Shown piece after piece: positions 55,537 through 64,000 of a stretch of 64,000 bases of DNA. The stretch's first letter is position 1; each line of letters opens with the position of its first letter. The DNA lies in contig NZ_JARZHF010000002.1 of the NCBI RefSeq assembly GCF_029891575.1, positions 186,001-250,000 of the forward strand, given 5' to 3'. The position numbers were made by a program, and so were the translations under genes. The notes beneath the pieces are model-generated. The model was given only the letters and a program-made list of their open reading frames with translations, was not told the DNA's origin and did no database searches. Source of the stretch: Salipaludibacillus daqingensis. GTDB lineage: Bacteria; Bacillota; Bacilli; Bacillales; Salisediminibacteriaceae.

Positions 55537-57291
55537 CTATTTCGCTTCTTCTAGAAATTGGTTTCGATCTTTAAATTGAAGTTCATAGATTCTGCGATAT
55601 TGCCCCTCATTGTTTTGAAGAAGTTCGTCATGTGTTCCTTGCTCCACAATTTCTCCTTCACTCATAACGATAATCTCATCAGCATGCATTAACGACGAAA
55701 TACGATGAGCAATAATAAATGTCGTACGACCTTTCATCACTTCTCTAAAAGCGGCTTGTATTTTCGCTTCCGTTTCCATATCAACCGCACTTGTAGCATC
55801 ATCAAGAATGAGAATACTCGGGTCGATACAAATCGCTCTCGCAATCGCAATCCTTTGTTTTTGTCCACCAGAAAGACCACCACCACGCTCCCCTAAAACT
55901 GTATCGTACCCATTCGGTAAATCCATAATAAATGAATGTGCATCGGCGCGCTTAGCAGCGTCAATGATTTGCTCCATCGTTGCTTCAGGAGCACCGTAAG
56001 AAATATTATCTTTTACCGAAGAGGAGAAAAGAAATGATTCTTGCAAAACGACGCCCGTATTTTTTCGAATTGTTTTCAACGTATAATCCGTGATAGATTT
56101 TCCGTCAATGGTTATTCTCCCTCGCTCTGGTTCATAAAAACGAGAAATCAACTGAGTAATGGACGTTTTTCCAGATCCAGTAGCGCCAATTAATCCTATT
56201 GTTTTCCCTGGTTTTGCTTCAAACGAAATATTTTTAAGTGCTAAATCTTCCTCTTCATCGTAACTATGGCTGACATTTTCAAACACGACGTGTCCTTCTA
56301 AATGATCTTTCTCTAGAGATCCTGGTTCGTCAAAAATATCTTCACGTTCATCGAGTACTTGCAAAATTCTTTCCCCTGATGCTTTCGACTGTGAAAAAGT
56401 ATTAACGATAAAACCAAGGTTCATTAATGGATTAATAATAAACCAAATCAAACTGAAAAAAGCTACTAATACCCCCGGTTGAATGGAGTCATTGATCACT
56501 AACCAACCACCGTATCCTAAAAGGACAACGACACAAATATGGCCTATCAATTCCATAAATGGAAAATATCGTGACCAGATGTTAGAAGTGTGAATGAACT
56601 TATCTTTGTAATCGGTGTTTTTAGCATCGAATCGGCCCATTTCAAAGCCTTCTTTTGATAACGATTTTACGGTTGTCATACCACTAATATTCTCTTGCAC
56701 TTTTGTCGTCATCCCTGCAAACGACTTTCGAATACTTGTAAAAGCTGGGTGTACCTTTTTATCAAATTGATAAACAGTAACAATTAAAAAGGGCATTGCT
56801 GCAAGAGTAACAACGGCTAAAGAAGGACTGTAATAAAACATAATTCCCATGCTTAATCCAATTAACATCGTCAAGTTAATTAATTGCGCGAAACCGAACG
56901 ATAAGAAAAAGCGGAATCCTTCTACATCAGCTGTAAGTCTCGACATAAGATCTCCAGTTCTTGCATTATCATAATATCGAAATGGCAAAAATTGCAGTTT
57001 CTGGTACAATGCATTTCGAAGCTCATAGACCGATTGGATTCCAAATAAATCCCCTAAATATTGATGGAAATAGACAGCTACAGCTTTAAATAACGTAATG
57101 AGTAAAAAACCAATCGCTACGTATGGGACAAGATTGAAATTCTCTCCCAACACAACATGGTCAATCGTTATTTGTAAAATTACTGGATAAGCTACTGTAA
57201 ACCCTGTTACAGCTAATAAAAATATAATGGACAAAAAGAAATACCTTTTATAAGGCCAATAAAACATTTTTAGACGTTTAAAAGTGTCCAC
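55537..57291 (-). CDS. ABC exporter half-transporter, subunit A (degenerate Walker B)
   Basis: 584 residues: six membrane helices (about 15-310) and an ATPase domain with Walker A GATGSGKTS, consensus signature LSGGQKQR, and Walker B ILILDDATSAVD, where Asp replaces the catalytic Glu. Such a change marks the inactive site of heterodimeric exporters. It ends 12 bases before the next gene, so both are co-expressed. No regulator lies directly upstream; an MhqR-type repressor lies about 1.5 kb away. Confidence 0.93.
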   Translation of the reverse strand: MDTFKRLKMFYWPYKRYFFLSIIFLLAVTGFTVAYPVILQITIDHVVLGENFNLVPYVAIGFLLITLFKAVAVYFHQYLGDLFGIQSVYELRNALYQKLQFLPFRYYDNARTGDLMSRLTADVEGFRFFLSFGFAQLINLTMLIGLSMGIMFYYSPSLAVVTLAAMPFLIVTVYQFDKKVHPAFTSIRKSFAGMTTKVQENISGMTTVKSLSKEGFEMGRFDAKNTDYKDKFIHTSNIWSRYFPFMELIGHICVVVLLGYGGWLVINDSIQPGVLVAFFSLIWFIINPLMNLGFIVNTFSQSKASGERILQVLDEREDIFDEPGSLEKDHLEGHVVFENVSHSYDEEEDLALKNISFEAKPGKTIGLIGATGSGKTSITQLISRFYEPERGRITIDGKSITDYTLKTIRKNTGVVLQESFLFSSSVKDNISYGAPEATMEQIIDAAKRADAHSFIMDLPNGYDTVLGERGGGLSGGQKQRIAIARAICIDPSILILDDATSAVDMETEAKIQAAFREVMKGRTTFIIAHRISSLMHADEIIVMSEGEIVEQGTHDELLQNNEGQYRRIYELQFKDRNQFLEEAK

Positions 57292-57754
57292 ATTTCCACC
57301 TCCTCTAATTCATGCAGTGAATGAAAAAACAAACTTTCTGACAATTCATCCTCATTTTTCAAAGCAATAGATCTAATATATCGGTTTCCGAAATAAATTT
57401 CTATTTCTTCTCGTAGTCAAATATGTGCAAATTTGCTGAATATTCATGTTTTCCGAAACCTTACTTGAAGTTTAGTTACAATTACATGATTTTGCGTCTG
57501 ATTCCTCGAAATACAAGAAATATGTAAAATAAAGTAATTTAAATTCAAATGATTTTTTGGAAGGTGTATAAACACTAACGAGGAAAGAACAATTAGATTC
57601 CTAATGAAACGGTTCTCAAAAAAGGGGATGAAGAAAAGAAAAACTCCAGCCACATTTCACGTAGGTCGCTGGAGTGAGAAGTCGATACGTACATTCTAAT
57701 CTAACTCCATTCAATAGTAAATCAACAAGGTTTTTCATTTACATAATTGATTTT
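57292..57754. other. Intergenic region between the ABC exporter and dioxygenase
   Basis: 463 AT-rich bases. The right part carries the dioxygenase terminator. The left should carry the exporter promoter, though no good -35/-10 pair or MhqR operator is seen. A 69-codon minus-strand frame (57444-57653) has no support. Confidence 0.5.
57636..57675 (-). terminator. Terminator of the dioxygenase gene
   Basis: Minus strand: ACTCCAGC, a 17-base loop, GCTGGAGT then TTTTCTTTTC. Confidence 0.75.
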
Positions 57755-58732
57755 TTATTCTTTAGTAAAATTAATCGTACTTCTAACGGTATCAATTGGT
57801 CGCACCATTTCTTCAATCTGTTCTCTTTTAGGTTCTAAAAATGGAGGCAATGAAAGCTTTTCCCCTAGCGTTTCATAAGGTTCATCCCCCATAAAACCTG
57901 GACCATCAGTTGCAAATTCAAATAAAATTTGAGGGGCAACTCTCGCATACAACGATTTAAAGAAAAAACGATCTACGAAACCGGACGTTTGGAAACCAAA
58001 CCCTCGTAAACGATCATCCCATGCGTCTAATTCAGCACGATCATTAATACGGAAGGCCACATGGTGCACTGTACCAAAACCTTGTTGTGAGGGGGGAAGA
58101 ACCACATTATGCTCTACGACCACCTGTGCGCCGTTCCCACCTTCACCAGTTTCAAATAAATGATAAGATCCATCGTTATCGATTTCATTAAATAATAACA
58201 CTTTTTCTAACACTTCTTTGAAATGTTTGAATTCAGAAATTCTTATAAATATTGGACCTAATCCAGTAATCGCATATTTTAGAGGGACAGGCCCATCTTG
58301 CCAAGGAACTCCAGACTCTACCCCTTCGTTATATTCATCAGAAATAAGTTGATATTGTTGATCATCAAAATCGACAAATGGGAGTGTATTTTTCCCAAAC
58401 TGTTCGTTTATTCCATCATGTTTAATATTTAGTCGGTCAAACCTTCTTACCCAATAATCTAACGCTTCATCATTTGGGACACGAAACGATGTTTTGGAAA
58501 TTTCATTCGTTCCATGGTTCCCTTTAGGAATACCAGGAAAGTCAAAAAAAGTCATGTCTGTCCCTGCATTTCCTTTGTCATCTGCAAAAAATAAGTGGTA
58601 CGTTTGAATGTCATCTTGGTTCACTGTTTTTTTGACTAAACGCATACCTAGAACGTATGTGAAAAATTCATAGTTTTTTTCTGCACTACTTGTAATCGCT
58701 GTTACGTGGTGAATCCCTTTTAATTCATTCAT
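57755..58732 (-). CDS. Ring-cleaving dioxygenase, MhqA/MhqO type
   Basis: 325 residues with two vicinal-oxygen-chelate (glyoxalase-like) halves: IHHVTAITSSAEKNYEFFTYVLGMRLVKKTVNQDD at the start and VHHVAFRINDRAELDAWDDRL near 218. Metal ligands are probably the two His and the Glu in LFEFATDGPGF. In B. subtilis the MhqR-controlled enzymes MhqA and MhqO act on methylhydroquinone and related quinones. The MarR repressor gene is 93 bases upstream, and a split MhqR-like operator lies between. GGAGG precedes the ATG. Exact substrate is inferred. Confidence 0.9.
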   Translation of the reverse strand: MNELKGIHHVTAITSSAEKNYEFFTYVLGMRLVKKTVNQDDIQTYHLFFADDKGNAGTDMTFFDFPGIPKGNHGTNEISKTSFRVPNDEALDYWVRRFDRLNIKHDGINEQFGKNTLPFVDFDDQQYQLISDEYNEGVESGVPWQDGPVPLKYAITGLGPIFIRISEFKHFKEVLEKVLLFNEIDNDGSYHLFETGEGGNGAQVVVEHNVVLPPSQQGFGTVHHVAFRINDRAELDAWDDRLRGFGFQTSGFVDRFFFKSLYARVAPQILFEFATDGPGFMGDEPYETLGEKLSLPPFLEPKREQIEEMVRPIDTVRSTINFTKE

Positions 58733-58780
58733 TGTTTATTCCTCCATATGAGCATCGACATGCTCGTTTATTTTATTTAT

Positions 58781-58813
58781 TATCTTGAAGTCGTTTATTA
58801 TTAATTCGAGATA
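58781..58813 (-). promoter_or_regulatory. Split MhqR-like operator before the dioxygenase gene
   Basis: Minus strand: half-site TATCTCGAA (58813-58805), 15 intervening bases, half-site TTCAAGATA (58789-58781, one mismatch). The halves match those of the adjacent perfect site. A TATAAT (58822-58817) lies three bases before the first half, with a weak -35. Two overlapping imperfect operators are an alternative. Confidence 0.6.
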
Positions 58814-58825
58814 TTAATTATAATT

Positions 58826-59281
58826 TTACAATTCTTGAGCATAATATCCTAGTTTTTTTAATTGATGGATCATAAAATCTTTTTCACTGGCATCTAATCC
58901 TGCAAAAATTTCATTAATTGCTTGTTTATGTTCAGGGAAAATATCTGCCATTAATTCCGATCCTTTCGTTGTAATATAAGCATGAGTAATCCGACGATCT
59001 TTTGGACAAGGTTTTCTCTTTAATAATTCTTTCTTTTCTAACTTGTCAACCACATACGTAATGCTGCTACTTGCAATCAACACTTGATCTCCTATTTTTT
59101 GTATCGGTTGCTCTCCTTTGCTATAAATTAATTCAAGCACCGCAAATTCTGTAGGGTTTAGGCCATACCTTTTTATATCTTCCTCTACACGTTTTTTTAT
59201 TGATTGCAAAGCGCGAGACATAACAACAAATAATTTTAACGAAAGTTCTTCATTTTCCTTGCTATTTTCTTCATTAGCCAT
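58826..59281 (-). CDS. MarR family repressor, MhqR-like
   Basis: 151 residues with the MarR winged helix: LNPTEFAVLELIYSKGEQPIQKIGDQVLIASSSITYVVDKLEKKELLKRKPCPKDRRITHAYIT. In B. subtilis MhqR represses quinone and azo-dye detoxification genes. The start is the ATG at 59281 (AAAGGAAT upstream); a longer frame to 59368 runs through the promoter and operator. It is autoregulated, judging by the perfect palindrome at its promoter. One Cys (Cys in KPCPKDR) could be redox active but this is not shown. Confidence 0.9.
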   Translation of the reverse strand: MANEENSKENEELSLKLFVVMSRALQSIKKRVEEDIKRYGLNPTEFAVLELIYSKGEQPIQKIGDQVLIASSSITYVVDKLEKKELLKRKPCPKDRRITHAYITTKGSELMADIFPEHKQAINEIFAGLDASEKDFMIHQLKKLGYYAQEL

Positions 59282-59304
59282 TTTTATCATTCCTTTAGAA
59301 AATA

Positions 59305-59322
59305 TATCTCGAATTCGAGATA
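59305..59322. promoter_or_regulatory. Perfect 18-bp MhqR-type operator
   Basis: TATCTCGAATTCGAGATA, identical in form to the published MhqR consensus as I recall it (TATCTCGAATTCGAGATA). It starts right after the -10 of the repressor gene, so binding would block polymerase. Confidence 0.9.
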
Positions 59323-59352
59323 ATTGTATACTAAGTTGTTTTGCATTGTCAA
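59323..59352 (-). promoter_or_regulatory. Sigma-A promoter of the mhqR-like gene
   Basis: Minus strand: -35 TTGACA (59352-59347), 18-base spacer, -10 TACAAT (59328-59323). Confidence 0.8.
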
Positions 59353-59554
59353 CCCCAGATACTTTCAATTATTACCTTTTTCTGAAAACACCTCCTTTGT
59401 GTGATCACTAGCTCATTCATACTAAACGATACATTTTGTTTTACAAGCATATTGCTTTGCGTTAATTTCTCTTCGTATTCGCGTTCCAACTTCACGGATA
59501 CCAGAAGGGAATTTACCAAACTTCCATGATTACTAGGCGAGATTCCCTTTCAAC

Positions 59555-59601
59555 AAAAAAGGTTAAAGGAGACAATGTAACCACGTCTTCTCTAACCTTT
59601 T
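59555..59601 (-). terminator. Terminator of the pyr operon
   Basis: Minus strand: AAAAGGTTAGAGAAGAC, an 11-base loop, GTCTCCTTTAACCTTTTTTG. It has a few G-U or mismatch positions and a T run, 60 bases past the pyrE stop. Confidence 0.88.
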
Positions 59602-59662
59602 GTCTATCGTAATAAATTCTAAACGTGAGCTATTTTTCTCTTTAATTAGCAGCACCTTATAT

Positions 59663-60285
59663 TTAAGAAAGCCATCCTGCTGGATTCATACGCCATTTTT
59701 GTAAAAGAGACAAGTCACTATGTTCAATCACCTTTTGCTCTACTGCACGGTCTAACAAGATAGAATACGTTGTTAAAGATTTTAATGGATAACCTACCGA
59801 ACGCTCTGCTTCGTCTGCTAACGGTAATTCATAAGTAAAAATCGAACAAATTCCAATCACATTTCCTCCAGATGCCTCAACTGCTTTTCCGGCTTCGATC
59901 GAAGAACCTCCAGTAGAAATAAGATCTTCTATAACAAGTACCTTTTTTCCTTCTTCAAGCAAACCTTCTATTTTGTTTTGCTTGCCATGGTCTTTAGAAG
60001 AAGATCGAACATAAATCATCGGTAATTCCATATGGTCGGCAATCCATGCTGCATGGGGAATTCCAGCTGTTGCCGTCCCGGCTAAAACGTCAACATCTGG
60101 GAAATGTTCTTTTATGTACTGTACAAAATAATTGATAAATTTTCGACGTTGCTCTGGGAAAGACATGATCAAACGATTATCACAATAAATGGGTGATTTG
60201 ATTCCTGAACTCCATGTAAACGGCTTATCGGGGCTTAATGTCACTGCCTCAATCGATAATAACAAATCTGCTACTTCTTTTTGCA

Positions 60286-60286
<1 letters not shown>
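59663..60286 (-). CDS. pyrE: Orotate phosphoribosyltransferase
   Basis: Joins orotate and PRPP to OMP. The PRPP motif is VLVIEDLISTGGSS; VRSSSKDHGKQNKIEG is the flexible loop. 207 residues from the ATG at 60286, which shares one base with the pyrF stop (TGATG). Last gene of the operon. Confidence 0.97.
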
Positions 60287-62682
<2,396 letters not shown>

Positions 62683-62686
<4 letters not shown>

Positions 62687-64000
62687 ACGAACACTTCCTT
62701 TTTTGGTTTCCCTGCTTGTCCCATCGGTTCCGATGAAAATGTAAATAGTTCTAAGACTTTTAACAATGCTTCTGCTGTATCCATCGATGTCAAACAAACA
62801 ATTCCATGTTCCACCGCTTCTCTTCGAATTCGGAATCCATCACGCGCTGGTTGCTTCCCTTTGGTTAATGTGTTCACAATAAACTGAGCTTTTCCTTCTT
62901 TGATCACATCCAGCATATCTGGAGAATCGCCACCAATTTTTGAGATGACTGTGACAGGGATGCCCTCTTCTCTTATTCTGTCTGCCGTTCCTTCTGTAGC
63001 TAATAAATGATACCCAATTCGATGGAAACGTCTCGCAAGCACCATCGCTTCTTCTTTATCTTTATCTGCTAGCGTAAATAAAACAGAGCCATGGGTTGGA
63101 ATCTTCATGCCTGAAGCAATCAAACCTTTGTAAAGTGCTTTTTCCAACGAATAATCTCTTCCCATTACTTCGCCTGTTGATTTCATTTCGGGTCCTAACG
63201 TAATATCGACACTTCTTAGTTTTGCAAACGAGAACACAGGAACCTTTACGGAGACAAGGTCTGGTTCTGGCAAACAACCGGTTTTAAATCCTTGTGATTC
63301 AAGGGAAGTACCTAAAATTGCTTTCGTTGCAATATTGGCCATGTTTACTTCCGTAATTTTACTTAAAAATGGTACAGTTCTGCTTGAACGTGGGTTGACT
63401 TCAATGACGTATACTTCGTCTTTATGAATGACAAACTGAATATTCATTAAGCCTTTAATATGAAATCCTTTCGCCAAACGGACCGTAAAGTCAATGATTT
63501 GTTGCTTTAATTGTGCTGAAATATTTTGCGTAGGATAAACTGCAATCGAATCTCCTGAGTGAACTCCGGCTCGCTCGATATGCTCCATAATCCCTGGAAT
63601 GACGACTGTTTCTCCATCAGAGATCGCATCTACTTCAATCTCTTTTCCAGTTAAATAACGGTCGATGAGTACTGGATGTTTTTCGTTCACTTTTACTGCT
63701 CGTTCCATATATCTTAGTAAATCTTCTTTATTATACGTAATTTCCATTGCTCGTCCACCTAACACATACGATGGTCTCACGAGTACTGGAAAACCTATTC
63801 TCTCTGCAATGACTAATGCTTCGTCAACGGACGTCGCTGTTTTTCCTAGTGGTTGACGGATATCTAAGGCCATCATTTTTTGTTCGAATTTATCGCGATT
63901 TTCCGCAGCATCCATTTCTTCTAAACTTGTACCAAGGATTTTCACTCCACGATTTGCTAAATCTCCTGCTAAGTTCAATGCTGTCTGTCCACCAAATTGC
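62683..64000 (-). CDS. carB: Carbamoyl-phosphate synthase large subunit, N-terminus outside window
   Basis: Only the last 438 complete residues are in the window; there is no start codon of the gene here, and the reading frame is open to the edge. It begins at [18 protein letters not shown], part of the second synthetase half, continues through the ATP-grasp ([32 protein letters not shown]), and ends with the MGS-like allosteric domain ([18 protein letters not shown]), where UMP binds. In B. subtilis this is pyrAB. Confidence 0.97.

Larger units (their letters stand above)
59282..59662. other. Intergenic region between mhqR-like gene and pyrE
   Basis: 381 bases. It carries the mhqR-like promoter and operator at the left and the pyr operon terminator at the right. 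The middle has no gene. Confidence 0.6.

Noticed and set aside
57444-57653. 69-codon minus-strand frame in the exporter-dioxygenase gap
   Set aside because: Overlaps the terminator, starts without a ribosome binding site and resembles no known small membrane protein.

Overview
The window reads as chromosomal core DNA of a low-GC, endospore-forming member of the Bacillaceae. The evidence is SpoVM, KapB and a divergent alpha/beta-type SASP, strong AGGAGG ribosome binding sites with some TTG and GTG starts, and a gene order close to the Bacillus subtilis block that runs from pyrimidine synthesis to topA. Nearly all genes lie on the minus strand, so the window is shown in reverse of the usual map. 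Both ends cut genes: topA lacks about its last dozen codons at the left edge, and carB has only its C-terminal part at the right edge. I see no tRNA, rRNA, CRISPR array, prophage or intact insertion sequence.

Read in transcription order (right to left), the window holds these blocks. (1) The distal pyrimidine operon carB-pyrK-pyrD-pyrF-pyrE, tightly overlapped and closed by a terminator near 59.6 kb. (2) An accessory island: an MhqR-like MarR repressor with a perfect 18-bp operator, a ring-cleaving dioxygenase with a split operator, and a heterodimeric ABC exporter with one consensus and one degenerate ATPase site. In B. subtilis this place holds the cysH sulfate operon. (3) rqcH, divergent from the yloC-remA-gmk-rpoZ-coaBC-priA-fmt-rsmB-prpC-prkC-rsgA-rpe series. 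Compared with B. subtilis this series lacks def, rlmN and the yloB calcium ATPase at their usual sites. (4) A thiamine pair: thiT behind a TPP riboswitch, and thiN. (5) The tiny spoVM convergent with rpmB, then yloU, fakA and a DegV/FakB protein, sdaAB-sdaAA and recG. (6) The FapR-controlled lipid operon fapR-plsX-fabD-fabG-acpP, with a clear promoter and FapR operator, then rnc. (7) An insertion between rnc and smc holding a GNAT acetyltransferase, a small HTH protein, KapB, an HD-GYP phosphodiesterase and a YfkK-like protein. (8) The SRP and ribosome block smc-ftsY-ylxM-ffh-rpsP-khpA, ylqD-rimM-trmD-rplS, sipS/lepB, rbgA. (9) rnhB, ylqG, ylqH, an SASP-like gene, an alpha/beta hydrolase, sucCD, dprA and topA.

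Most of the window is housekeeping and well predicted. The points most worth a second look are: the YlqG/YlqH pair, which resembles a free-standing FliK-C / FlhB-C couple outside any flagellar operon; the two operator arrangements in the MhqR island; the absence of def and rlmN at their conserved sites; a long perfect hairpin where def would be; and the SASP-like gene. Functions are inferred from motifs read by eye, and no database search was run.
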